From positions 2,606,277-2,670,276 of the forward strand of contig JASKMD010000021.1 in the NCBI GenBank assembly GCA_030144725.1: a stretch of 64,000 nt of DNA. The letters run 5' to 3'. This document shows positions 11,301 through 20,671 of the stretch, piece after piece. How positions within the stretch are numbered: position 1 is the stretch's first letter; the number at the start of each line of letters is the position of its first letter. The position numbers and the translations under genes are program-made. Source of the stretch: Haematococcus lacustris. Its lineage: Eukaryota > Chlorophyta > Chlorophyceae > Chlamydomonadales > Haematococcaceae. Below the pieces are notes generated by a model. That model was not told the origin of the DNA, ran no database searches, and saw only the letters and a program-made list of their open reading frames with translations.

Positions 11301-11453
11301 GCCGCCGAGCCTCTGTCTTTGAGTTTTTTTGACCTGATTCTCTTTTAGGGTGGATTCCTTACATCATTAGCTACCAGCTGGCTAAGTTTCAGCCCATTTG
11401 GACAAGGTCGACAAAAGCGCAGGGAAAAACGCAGGGACTAATTTGTAGGAGTG

Positions 11454-11869
11454 CGTGCAATCATCGTGCAAGTCCGCACAGGTATAACCCAGACGCCATC
11501 ATCAACCTGGACAGGCCAATGTGGGGTTACCCAGCCATCAGCATTTCCACGCGCTGTACGGCCAAAGATCGGTCGCCGCTGGGACTGAGATCGATGACGG
11601 CGAACACCCGCAGGGTGAGGGAAGGTGATGAGCACTACACCATCATGGCCATCAACACACGACCATGGCGCAGGAGTTTCGTCCTGATGATTCGTGGATA
11701 TCTCCAGAGTACAAGCACACTTCTCAAGCAACAGCAGAAGTGTCACAGGTTCGGCTGACGAGTTGGTGCTTGTAACTGAAGCGGGGCAACTAACATGAGG
11801 CTGGTTGCCACTCCACGCAGTTAAGCACCCCTCGCCAAGGGACAGAGCGCTTGCCATCCGTTTGGCCAT
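11454..11869 (-). CDS. Coding segment of unknown function, C-terminus altered by insertion
   Basis: The minus-strand frame has protein-like composition (PIFGRTARGNADGWVTPHWP, DDGVWVIPVRTC) and ends at the right edge of the 3-kb palindromic element. Without that element the codons would read ATT GCA CGA TGA, giving an Ile-Ala-Arg C-terminus. With it, the frame continues into the element for a few codons (TPTN) and stops at a TAG. The insertion thus hit the last sense codon and stop. The upstream limit is uncertain: the first candidate start is near 11869, but earlier exons may exist. The family is not recognised. Confidence 0.4.
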
Positions 11870-11957
11870 GCTCCCCCCTTGTAAGAAGGGTGTTTGTGTG
11901 GCAACCCAGATGAACGCAACTCACTTAATCTTAGGCTGTTACTGCTCTTCACAGGAG

Positions 11958-12072
11958 ATGGACGAGGAAGTAGAGCCGGGCAGTGAAAAGCCCAAGCCAG
12001 GGGTGGTCAAGGGCGGTCGGTGGATGAAGAGGTGGTCATTTTTGAGTTAGAGGAGGAGAGGGCCACCTTGAA
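11958..12072 (+). other. Candidate exon running into assembly gap
   Basis: A good acceptor (ttactgctcttcacag) precedes an open stretch rich in Glu and Lys/Pro (MDEEVEPGSEKPKPGVVKGG). The sequence then enters the 500-N gap, so neither frame nor product can be settled. Confidence 0.25.
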
Positions 12073-12572
12073 NNNNNNNNNNNNNNNNNNNNNNNNNNNN
12101 NNNNNNNNNNNNNNNNNNNNNNNNNNNNNNNNNNNNNNNNNNNNNNNNNNNNNNNNNNNNNNNNNNNNNNNNNNNNNNNNNNNNNNNNNNNNNNNNNNNN
12201 NNNNNNNNNNNNNNNNNNNNNNNNNNNNNNNNNNNNNNNNNNNNNNNNNNNNNNNNNNNNNNNNNNNNNNNNNNNNNNNNNNNNNNNNNNNNNNNNNNNN
12301 NNNNNNNNNNNNNNNNNNNNNNNNNNNNNNNNNNNNNNNNNNNNNNNNNNNNNNNNNNNNNNNNNNNNNNNNNNNNNNNNNNNNNNNNNNNNNNNNNNNN
12401 NNNNNNNNNNNNNNNNNNNNNNNNNNNNNNNNNNNNNNNNNNNNNNNNNNNNNNNNNNNNNNNNNNNNNNNNNNNNNNNNNNNNNNNNNNNNNNNNNNNN
12501 NNNNNNNNNNNNNNNNNNNNNNNNNNNNNNNNNNNNNNNNNNNNNNNNNNNNNNNNNNNNNNNNNNNNNNNN
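12073..12572. other. Assembly gap, 500 N
   Basis: Exactly 500 N, which indicates a placeholder rather than a measured length. The 3' end of LINE copy 1 should lie in this gap. Confidence 0.99.
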
Positions 12573-14100
12573 CGAGCACCACGATGGTGAGGTTGTCCGC
12601 ATACTCCTTGGAGGGGAGCGCGGGGGTCAGGGAGGCCCTGTGCATGGCCAGAGGGCTGGAGGGGATGGTGGGGTGGCTGATGCGGCCTGCCAGCTGGGGC
12701 GAGCTGAGGTAGCTGACCAGCGGCTGGAGCACGATGCACCAATAGAGCGGGGAGGCCCCGCTGCCCTGCAGCAGCCCCGACGCAAGGGGGAAGCTGTCGG
12801 TGAGGTGGCCGAGGGCGATGATGCCGGTCAGGAACTCAGCCAGCGGGGCAGGGTCAGCGGTGTCTGCCAGGGCCTCTCGCAACATGGCCCGCAGCGGCCG
12901 CCCCAGCTCCACCCACAGCCGGTCATAGACCTCCATGGGCAGCCCATTTAGCCCCGGGGCCTCCTGCACCTCAGCCTCCCCCTCTCGCTCCACCCGCACC
13001 AGCTGCCGCACGAGGTGAGCCCTGGCCACTGCAGCCGCCTTCTCCCTGCGCTGCTGCAGGTCACGCAGCGCGCGGCGCTGGGCCCGCAGGAAGAGCTGGG
13101 CCCGCATGGCCATGCCCTGCTTGATGCGGGCCCACCTGGCCCTGTGCCCATCCCTAGGCAGCCCCAGCTGACTCGCAGCCTCGTGGTGATGTGCTTCTGC
13201 CTGGAGGAAGTCCTTGAGGCAGTCCAGCAGGTCAGGGTTGTCAAGGTGGGCGGGGTGCAGCTGCCAGGGAGCGGGGACGGTGAGAGGCAGGTCGGGGGGG
13301 CACACTGCCACTGACACGGGCCGGTGGTCGGTGGGCACTGGCAGCACCCCCTGGATGGCGTTGTCCATCTGCCACTGCACCAACTCCTCCGAGATGTACC
13401 ACCGGTCGAGGCGCGCACCCGTCTGCCAATGCTCGCTGCAGTGGGTGAGGTCTCTCTTGGAGGGGTGCAGATGGCGCCACGGGTCCACCAACCCCCGCTC
13501 ACCGACCAGCTGCCGCAGCTGCTCCGCCCCCTGGCCCCGGCTGCCCACCCAGGCCTCCCCATGCTGCGAGCCCTGCGGGATGCCCACTCTGTCCACGGGG
13601 GCTAGGATGCAGTTGAAGTCGCCCCCCATGAGGAGGAGGCGGCGGTCGGCGGCTGGCGGCAGGCAAGCGGGGAGGCACTCTGCGTAGAACGCTGGCCGCT
13701 CTGCCTGCAACGCCGGGGCGTACACGCACACTAGGGACACCGGCCTGCCTGCGAGCTCCCCGTCTACCCGCAGCACCCGCCCCTGGGCCCCCTCTGCCTG
13801 CAGCTGCACCTGGGTGCACCCCTGGAGGATGGTGGAGGGCTTGACCAAAACCAGACAGCCTTGGGAGCTGCCGGTGCCAGGGGTGTAAAACCACTGCCCC
13901 CGCCAGGCGGGCTTGGCTCCCGAGTGGGCTTCTGCCCACTGCCACACGCTCTCCGCCCTATGGCACTCTTGGAGGAACACCACTTGCGCCGGGCTGTCAG
14001 CGGCCCAGTCAAGCAGGGCCTGCAGTTTGTGCGGCTGGGCAAGGCCCTGCACGTCGAGGGTGACTGCCAAGAACCTGGCGGCCACACCTGGGCGCTGCAT
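12573..14100 (-). pseudogene. LINE ORF2 remnant with endonuclease, RT core deleted
   Basis: The start equivalent to full-length ORF2 is the ATG at 14100; the same frame is open farther upstream to 14331. The apurinic endonuclease domain is complete (QECHR, VYAP, GGDFN, ARLDRW, TDHRP). The frame then jumps from EAEVQ to APGLNGLPMEV, and from GIIAL to GHLTDSFP, losing the central linker and RT blocks 1-4. The catalytic YADD box reads YADN. No polymerase activity is expected. Confidence 0.8.
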
Positions 14101-15393
14101 GGCTAGTCCTGGCTTGCCCCCGCGTGGGCTGCGCGTGTGTGGAGGAGGGTGGGTGGGCTGGGAAGGGGAGGCGGACCTGGCAAAGGAGGAGGGCCGGGAG
14201 GGGGGGCGGGGTGGCCTCAATGCACGCCAACTTGGCCCCCGGGCGGCGCAGGAGGACCCGAGGCTCGCGTGAATAGATGGCCAGCGGGGGCCGCAGGGGC
14301 AGAGGACCGAGCTGCTCGACCTCCTCCCCAAGCTGAGCTGCCTGCTCGGGCTGCTGCCGCTTAGGCACTCTCAACCTCCCCTCCCGGGGCCCTGCTGACT
14401 CAACTACAGGGCTGTCACAAGAGGCCCCCAGCGAGCTGGCCAGGCTAGCAGAGGGGCTGAGCAACCCGTAGCGGCGCACGGGTGGGGACCCATGGCCAAG
14501 CTGCGCAACACGCTGCCTGCCGGCTTGCTGGTGACCTGCACGCCGTGCCTCCCACTCCTCAGAGCTGGAGCCGGAAGAGGGAATGCCATACCGGCGCCGG
14601 CTAGGCCCCCCTCTGGCTGGCTGGGTAGCTGGCTGCGTGTTGCCTCGCCTCGACCTACACTGAGCCACCCGCTGCCGCTCCTCCCGCCCAGCCCTCCTGT
14701 CATCCGGGTAGGGGCGCGGAGGTGCCCTCGCGGCGGTGTCAAGCCAGCGGGGAGGCTGACTACCCTGCAGCTCACCAGACCCAACCCGCACCGTGCCGAG
14801 CCGGGTGCCCAGCTCGGTGGAGGGACCAAGCACCTGGACTGGGAGATGGGCAACTGCGCCAGGCCCCGTGACCTCCGTGCGGCAAGGGGCGGTGGGGGCC
14901 GCTGCCTCGGCGTCCATGGGGTCAAGGGAGGGAGAGCTGGCGGAAGGTTCCCCACCACCCACTGCCCGGCTGCGGTTAGGCCCCTAGCTGTGGCATCTCT
15001 CAGCATACGGGCAGCGAGCTTGCCCTTGGAGGCCAGCACCGCGCCCTTAGAGAGGGCCTTACCCAGCAACCCCAAGTGCCCAAGGGAGCGCGGAGAGGCT
15101 GATGGGGGAATACCGGCAAAGGAGTTAGTGGCAACAGACCCCTCAAGAGGCACGGGATGGACAGCGGGAGGATAAACAAGGGGGTGAGGGGCGGTCCAAG
15201 GGGGGTTTAGGGGGGCAGAGAGCTGCTGGGGGGGAGGAGGGATGTGGGGGAGATGCACGCCGCGGGGCGGGACAGAGCAAGGCGCATGCGCTCGGGACAC
15301 AAAAGCGCCCTGGGCGCTGGGCTGGAGAGTGGTGGGCGTTGGGAAAAGGCTAGAGAGCAAGGGTCGGGTAAGGCGAGGGCGATCCAAAACCAT
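14009..15393 (-). pseudogene. LINE ORF1 C-terminal half, frameshifted
   Basis: Two overlapping frames (14404-15393 and 14009-14962) together cover the C-terminal half of ORF1. The join is a 1-bp loss in a run of CCCA repeats near 14950, after GQWV. The same 1-bp loss is present in copies 4 and 5. The reading frame also fails to stop at the ORF1/ORF2 boundary used in A1. Confidence 0.7.
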
Positions 15394-16132
15394 CGGAGAA
15401 GCCCCAGCCCCAGCCCCAGCCCCAGCCCCAGCCCCAGCCCCAGCCCCAGCCTCAGCCCCAGCCCCAACCCCAGCCCCAACCCGCTACTGTTGCTGCTGTT
15501 GCTGCTGCTACTGCTGCACCCCCGCTCGGACAGCTGGGATGACCACCTCCGGCTCCTGCTCCCCACCTTGCTCCCGCCCGCCCTGCTGCTCTCCTAGCCC
15601 GCCACCTTCCCCCAGCCCACCCGCTAGCCCCTGTTTTGGGGGGGGGAGGAGCATTACAAGAGAGAGAGTGAGACTAAAGAAAAGAAGAAAAGAGAAGACT
15701 ACACAAACAAACAAAGTACTCCCATACACGATTCCCAAGCACCCCACCCAAACACAGCGGTCCACACACCCCAAGCAAAGGTCCACACAACCCAAGCAAA
15801 GGTCCACACAACCCAAGCAACCCCCTCCCTAGGACAACGTCAAGACACTCCCTCACACCAACGCCCTCCACCCTAGCTCTACACACCTCCCCAGACCCTC
15901 CCCACAAAACTACCCACACGAGCCCAAGCCCCGCCCCTCAACCTGAAACCTAGAACTCTACCCCCAACGCTCAAACCAAGACCACCTAACCCCCCGGTCC
16001 CCTGACACCCAGACAACCCCCGAAGCCTAGCCCACCCCACCCACGGAACGCACTAAGCCCCCACCAGCAACCCTGCAGCTCAGGCTGGCTCGAGGGGGAA
16101 GGGGACGGGCAACTGCAAGGAGAGGCGAACCA

Positions 16133-16750
16133 CTAGCTCTCCCCCCCCCTTCGCCCTGCCCTCTCATGCCTAGGCCTCCCTGCTGCCCTCTCCTCCTCCA
16201 CTCCTCCTGCCCCAACCCTCCCCTCTGCCCCCTCCTGCCCTCCCCTCCGCTCCCTCCTAGGCTGCTTGGCAAAGCAGGCCCCCAACGCTTCGGGCCACAG
16301 CTGGTCGAAGTGGGCAGCGTCCAGCTCCGGGTCCTTGCCCTTGAACCAGGGGAGCCGCTCCTCCACATCCCTGCCCTGCTGCTCCCGCTCCCCCGCTGCC
16401 CCCTGGCCTGCCACCTGCTGCGCGCTGGCCTCCCACTTGAGCTCCAGCTCCCTCAGGGCTCCATCAGCCACCGCTGCCACCTCCGGTTCGCCCGCTGCCC
16501 GGGGGCGCACACCCCACAGCGCTGGCCACAGGCCCCCACCTGGTGGGTAGAGGGGGTCGGCACTGACGCGCTGGAGCTGGTGGAGGCGCACCCTGGCATG
16601 CTTGACTGAGAAGTCCAGCAGGGTGGTGGTGCCCATGCCCCACACCTGAGGGTCCAGCTGCAGGTGAGCCCAGGGGCCCAAGAGCCACTCCTCCTTAGGC
16701 CAGGTGCCAGGCTCCTCCTCAGCTGGGTCGGCAGCCTGCCCTCCCGCCCC
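16133..16750 (-). CDS. Conserved in-frame extension after the ORF2 TGA
   Basis: Directly after the TGA that ends ORF2 (16751-16753), the same frame stays open for 205 codons to 16133. It encodes WLLGPWAHLQLDPQVWG and a following stretch (TLLDFSVKHARVRLHQLQRV) that resembles the C-terminal tail of plant/algal L1 ORF2 proteins. The TGA and the extension occur in all five copies that cover this region (A1, 3, 4, 5 and 6); only copy 6 has a frameshift in it. It may be reached by readthrough, by frameshifting in the GC-rich Gly/Arg tract, or be dead sequence inherited from one master. Confidence 0.5.
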   Translation of the reverse strand, partial: GAGGQAADPAEEEPGTWPKEEWLLGPWAHLQLDPQVWGMGTTTLLDFSVKHARVRLHQLQRVSADPLYPPGGGLWPALWGVRPRAAGEPEVAAVADGALRELELKWEASAQQVAGQGAAGEREQQGRDVEERLPWFKGKDPELDAAHFDQLWPEALGACFAKQPRRERRGGQEGAEGRVGAGGVEEERAAGRPRHERAGRRGGES

Positions 16751-19700
16751 TCACCCTGCTCCCCTACGCCCTCCACCTCCTCCACGCCCTCGCCCCCTGC
16801 CCCTGCCCCGCCCCCTTGCCCGCCCCCCGCCCCTGCCAACCGCCCTGGCTCCTCCTTGCTCCGGCCCTTGAGCCTGCTCCTGCGCCTCATGACGCTGGGC
16901 GGGTAGAGGGCGGAGGTGGGTGGCTCGCTCCTCCGGAGTCAGCCTGTAGCTGGGCTTGTTGAGCCGGGCCACCGCAGCTGGCTCCAAGGCCGCCCCTCCC
17001 TCCGCCCAGAAAGCCCCTAGGGGCCCCTGCCCTGTGGGGTCTAGGGGGTAGAGGCGGCCGTTGGGGCCCACCCAGTGGGAGGGCTGGAGCAGGGGGGTGC
17101 GCCGCATCACAAACCCCACCCCTGGCCCAACCCTCAGGCACTCCCACTCCGGCTGTGGAGGCTGCAGGCGGTCCACCATGCCCTGCCAGGGCTCGGGGAG
17201 GCAAGCCCTGACCAGGTCCGCAACCCAACGGGCCTCCCCCTCCAGCTGGGGGCTGTGGAGGGCCTCCCTCACGTGGCGGACGTGGGTCCAACCCTGCTCA
17301 GCTGCTGCCTCCCTAGCTGCTGGGTTCATGCGGACTTGCGCGTTGTACCACAGCGGCTCCGCCAGCACCGAGAAGAAGGACTGGCTAGCGGGGGGCACCG
17401 CACGGAACAGCTTCAGCTCAGCCAGGGCCGCCACGTGAGCTTGCAGCCGCGGGCTGATGCCTCGCGAGGGGGGGGCGGTGGGGTCGGTGATGACCCACGT
17501 GCTGAGGCCGTGGGAGGGGTCTGCCAGCAGGCTGTGGGTCAGAGGCTGCCAGGGACGAACCCGGGGCGACCAGAGCTGGGCCAGCATCTTCGCCAGCATG
17601 GCCGTGCTGGTGACCCCCAGGTCGGGAAGCCCCACCCCTCCCTCCCCCCGGGGCATCACGCAGATGGCCTTGCTAGGGTAGAGGCGGCTGCTGTTGGGGC
17701 TGCGCTCCTGGGGCAGGTCTGAGGCTGCCACAAAGCGGTTGACAGCCGCGGCCATGGCTTGCGTCAGAGGAGCGGAGGGTTGCACAAAAGCCATTTGGTA
17801 GATGGACTTGGAGGCCAGGCACTGCTGTGCCACCTGCACCCGCCCCAGGAGGTTGAGGCCTTGGGGCCGCCAAGGGAGGGAGGCTGCCATCATGGCCGCC
17901 GCCGCCCCACCGAAGGCGGCCTCGCTGGTGGCAGCGTAGGAGGCCGCCCCAAGAGGGACCCCCAGGTGGCGCACGGGCACCCCCGCTCGGACAGCTGGGA
18001 TGACCACCTCCGGCTCCTGCTCCCCACCCTGCTCCCGCCCGCCCTGCTGCTGCCCTTGCCCGCCACCTTCCCCCAGCCCACCCCCTAGCCCCTGCTCGCC
18101 CACCTGCCCCTGCCCGCCCCCTTCCCCCCCGTCACCCCCCCTTCCTCCCCTCCCCGCCCCCTCGGGGCCTGAGCCCTCCTGGTTGCCCGGCCCAGGCTCT
18201 GGCTGGGCGCACGGCAGGGCTGAGCTCTTGCTCACGCTCAGCGCAGGGCCCCCAGCGGCGCGGAACAGGCCCAGGGCCTCCACAACCACCTTCCCGTCTC
18301 TGACCCGATCGAGCACCACGATGGTGAGGTCGTCCGCATACTCCTTGGAGGGGAGCGCGGGGGTCAGGGCGGCCCTGTGCATGGCCAGAGGGCTGGAGGG
18401 GATGGTGGGGGTGCTGATGCGGCCTGCCAGCTGGAGCGAGCTGAGGTAGCTGACCAGCGGCTGAAGCACGATGCACCAGTAGAGCGGGGAGGCCCCGCTG
18501 CCCTGCAGCAGCCCCGACGCAAGGGGGAAGCTGTCGGTGAGGTGGCCGTTGACCAGCACCTGGCTCGTGGCCCCCCGGTGCAGCAGCTGAGCCCAGCGCA
18601 CATGCCCCTCCCGGCAGAACCCCATGGCCTCCATCGTGTCCTGGAGCAAGCCCCAGGACACGTTGTCATAGGCCCCCGCCAGGTCCAGCAACAACAGCCA
18701 GGCTGGGCTGCCCCGCTGCTGCAGGTACTCCAGCAGGCCTAGGTGGAACTGCACGCTGTCGCTGATGTCCCTGCCCAGGATGAAGGCGGACTGAGAGGGG
18801 GACACCAGCAGGTCCAAGGGCAGTTGCAGCCGGTCCTCCACTGCCCTGGCCACCAGGCGCACGTCGCAGTTGAGGAGCGTGATGGGGCGGTAGCCGGCCA
18901 CCTGGTCCCTCGGCTTGCCAGCCTTGGGCACGAGGGTGATGATGCCGGTCAGGAACTCAGCCAGGGGGGCAGGGTCAGCGGTGTCTGCCAAGGCCTCTCG
19001 CAACATGGCCCGCAGCGGCCGCCCCAGCTCCACCCACAGCCGGTCATAGACCTCCATGGGCAGCCCATCCAGCCCCGGGGCCTTGCTGTGCGCGCAGCCC
19101 TGCAGAGCCCGGCCCAGCTCCTCCTCTGACAGCATAGGGCTGCCATCGGGACCCTCGGCAGCTCTGGCCTGGGTGGGGGTGAGGTGGGAGGTGAGGCTGC
19201 CCAGCAGCGCGGCGCGCGCAGCTGTGTCCACCGGCTTGGCTGCGTAGACTCCGGTGGGCCCGGCAGCTGAGTAGTGCTGCTGGAAAGCCCTGCACGCTGC
19301 CTTCACCCCGGCCGGCGTGGTGAGGTCTGCTGGCTGACCTGGTTGTCCGGGGAGCTGGAGAGAGGAGATGAGGGTGGGGGTGTGCGCTGGCTGGTCGCGA
19401 TGGTAGAAGTAGAAGGAGGAGCGGTCGCCGTAGTACTGGTCCAGGACTGCGCTGGCCAGCAGGGACCGCTGGGCCCCCTGCTCCCTCGCCCCCACCCCCG
19501 CCAGGGCTGCGGCCTCTCCTAGGTGCTGCGCCGCCTGCACCTCAGCCTCCCCCTCTCGCTCCACCCGCACCAGCTGCCGCACGAGGTGAGCCCTGGCCAC
19601 TGCTGCCGCCTTCTCCCTGCGCTGCTGTAGGTCACGCTGCGCGCGGCGCTGGGCCCGCAGGAAGTGCTGGGCACGCATGGCCAGGCCCTGCTTGATGCGG

Positions 19701-20671
19701 GCCCACCTGGCCCTGTGCCCATCCCTAGGCAGCCCCAGCTGACTCGCAGCCTCGTGGTGATGTGCCTCCGCCTGTAGGAAGTCCTTGAGGCAGTCCAGCA
19801 GGTCAGGATTGTCGAGGTGGGCGGGGTGCAGCTGCCAGGGAGCGGGGACGGTGAGAGGCAGGTCGGGGGGGCACACTGCCACTGACACGGGCCGGTGGTC
19901 GGTGGGCACTGGCAGCACCCCTTGGATGGCGCTGTCCATCTGCCACTGCACCAGCTCCTCCGAGATGTACCACCGGTCGAGGCGCGCACCCGTCTGCCAA
20001 CGCTCGCTGAAGTGGGTGAGGTCTCTCTTGGAGGGGTGCAGATGGCGCCACGGGTCCACCAGACCGCGCTCACCCACCAGCTGCCGCAGCTGCTCCGCCC
20101 CCTGGCCCCGGCTGCCCACCCAGGCCTCCCCATGCTGCGAGCCCTGCGGGATGCCCACTCGGTCCACGGGGGCTAAGATGCAGTTGAAGTCGCCCCCCAT
20201 GAGGAGGAGGCGGCGGTCGGCGGCTGGCGGGAGGCAAGCGGGGAGGCACTCTGCATAGAACGCTGGCCGCTCTGCCTGCTGCGCCGGGGCGTACACGCAC
20301 ACTAGGGACACCGGCCTGCCTGCGAGCTCCCCGTCTACCCGCAGCACCCGCCCCTGGGCCCCCTCTGCCTGCAGCTGCACCTGGGTGCACCCCCGGAGGA
20401 TGGTGGAGGGCTTGACCAACACCAGACAGCCTTGGGAGCTGCCGGTGCCAGGGGTGTAAAACCACTGCCCCCGCCAGGCAGGCTTGGCCCCCGAGTGGGC
20501 TTCTGCCCACTGCCACACGCTCTCCGCCCTATGGCACTCTTGGAGGAACACCACTTGCGCCGGGCTGTCAGCGGCCCAGTCAAGCAGGGCCTGCAGTTTG
20601 TGCGGCTGGGCAAGGCCCTGCACGTTGAGGGTGACTGCCAAGAATCTGGCGGCCACACCTGGGCGCTGCAT
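16751..20671 (-). CDS. LINE ORF2: APE endonuclease-reverse transcriptase, 1306 aa
   Basis: This protein nicks target DNA and reverse-transcribes the element RNA at the nick. Endonuclease, residues about 8-265: N16, E45 (LQE), Y128 (VYAP), D161/N163 (GGDFN), D232 (ARLDRW) and D258-H259 (TDHRP), a full catalytic set. Reverse transcriptase, about 525-790: SKAPGLDGLP, YRPITLLN (594-601), LLDLAGAYDNVSW with D663, LLQGSGASPL (721-730), and EYADDLTIVV with D780-D781. Thumb motif VRHLGVPLG (899-908) and GEGGVGLPDL (1009-1018) are typical of plant L1 elements. An unusual Gly/Gln-rich insert (about 826-886) separates palm and thumb. The C-terminus is Arg/Gly-rich, and no CCHC knuckle is visible. The start is the ATG two bases after the ORF1 stop (TAG CC ATG). 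This is the only copy in the window with intact catalytic residues. Confidence 0.9.
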   Translation of the reverse strand: MQRPGVAARFLAVTLNVQGLAQPHKLQALLDWAADSPAQVVFLQECHRAESVWQWAEAHSGAKPAWRGQWFYTPGTGSSQGCLVLVKPSTILRGCTQVQLQAEGAQGRVLRVDGELAGRPVSLVCVYAPAQQAERPAFYAECLPACLPPAADRRLLLMGGDFNCILAPVDRVGIPQGSQHGEAWVGSRGQGAEQLRQLVGERGLVDPWRHLHPSKRDLTHFSERWQTGARLDRWYISEELVQWQMDSAIQGVLPVPTDHRPVSVAVCPPDLPLTVPAPWQLHPAHLDNPDLLDCLKDFLQAEAHHHEAASQLGLPRDGHRARWARIKQGLAMRAQHFLRAQRRAQRDLQQRREKAAAVARAHLVRQLVRVEREGEAEVQAAQHLGEAAALAGVGAREQGAQRSLLASAVLDQYYGDRSSFYFYHRDQPAHTPTLISSLQLPGQPGQPADLTTPAGVKAACRAFQQHYSAAGPTGVYAAKPVDTAARAALLGSLTSHLTPTQARAAEGPDGSPMLSEEELGRALQGCAHSKAPGLDGLPMEVYDRLWVELGRPLRAMLREALADTADPAPLAEFLTGIITLVPKAGKPRDQVAGYRPITLLNCDVRLVARAVEDRLQLPLDLLVSPSQSAFILGRDISDSVQFHLGLLEYLQQRGSPAWLLLLDLAGAYDNVSWGLLQDTMEAMGFCREGHVRWAQLLHRGATSQVLVNGHLTDSFPLASGLLQGSGASPLYWCIVLQPLVSYLSSLQLAGRISTPTIPSSPLAMHRAALTPALPSKEYADDLTIVVLDRVRDGKVVVEALGLFRAAGGPALSVSKSSALPCAQPEPGPGNQEGSGPEGAGRGGRGGDGGEGGGQGQVGEQGLGGGLGEGGGQGQQQGGREQGGEQEPEVVIPAVRAGVPVRHLGVPLGAASYAATSEAAFGGAAAAMMAASLPWRPQGLNLLGRVQVAQQCLASKSIYQMAFVQPSAPLTQAMAAAVNRFVAASDLPQERSPNSSRLYPSKAICVMPRGEGGVGLPDLGVTSTAMLAKMLAQLWSPRVRPWQPLTHSLLADPSHGLSTWVITDPTAPPSRGISPRLQAHVAALAELKLFRAVPPASQSFFSVLAEPLWYNAQVRMNPAAREAAAEQGWTHVRHVREALHSPQLEGEARWVADLVRACLPEPWQGMVDRLQPPQPEWECLRVGPGVGFVMRRTPLLQPSHWVGPNGRLYPLDPTGQGPLGAFWAEGGAALEPAAVARLNKPSYRLTPEERATHLRPLPAQRHEAQEQAQGPEQGGARAVGRGGGRARGRGRGRGRGRGGGGGRRGAG

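Larger units (their letters stand above)
8386..11453. mobile_element. Giant palindromic CACTCCTAC-family element (3068 bp)
   Basis: The termini are CACTCCTACAAATT and its complement, with a CG duplication at 8384-8385 and 11454-11455. The left arm (8386-9776) and right arm (10035-11453) are near-identical inverted copies of about 1.4 kb around a 258-bp unpaired loop (9777-10034). Each arm consists of a terminal region, a gcaggga-type subterminal array, then about 640 bp of complex sequence. No transposase frame is visible. Open frames within the arms are repeat-derived or mirror-image duplicates. It shares its ends and 2-bp duplication with the elements at 7451 and 30930, so the three form one family. 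Confidence 0.85.
12573..15633 (-). mobile_element. LINE deletion derivative, copy 1 (3' end in gap)
   Basis: Minus-strand L1-type LINE fragment. Its 5' edge (15633) abuts the A4 tail of copy A1 and begins with an ORF2 linker fragment (encoding [12 protein letters not shown]) fused to the CTG/CCCCAG tract of ORF1. It carries frameshifted ORF1 remnants and an ORF2 with the shared internal deletions. The sequence enters the gap directly after SKEYADNLTIVVL. Confidence 0.85.

Noticed and set aside
16027..16906. Overlapping frames opposite and beside LINE ORF2 and its 3' end
   Set aside because: Shadow frames of GC-rich coding sequence; they recur with every LINE copy and carry no domain.
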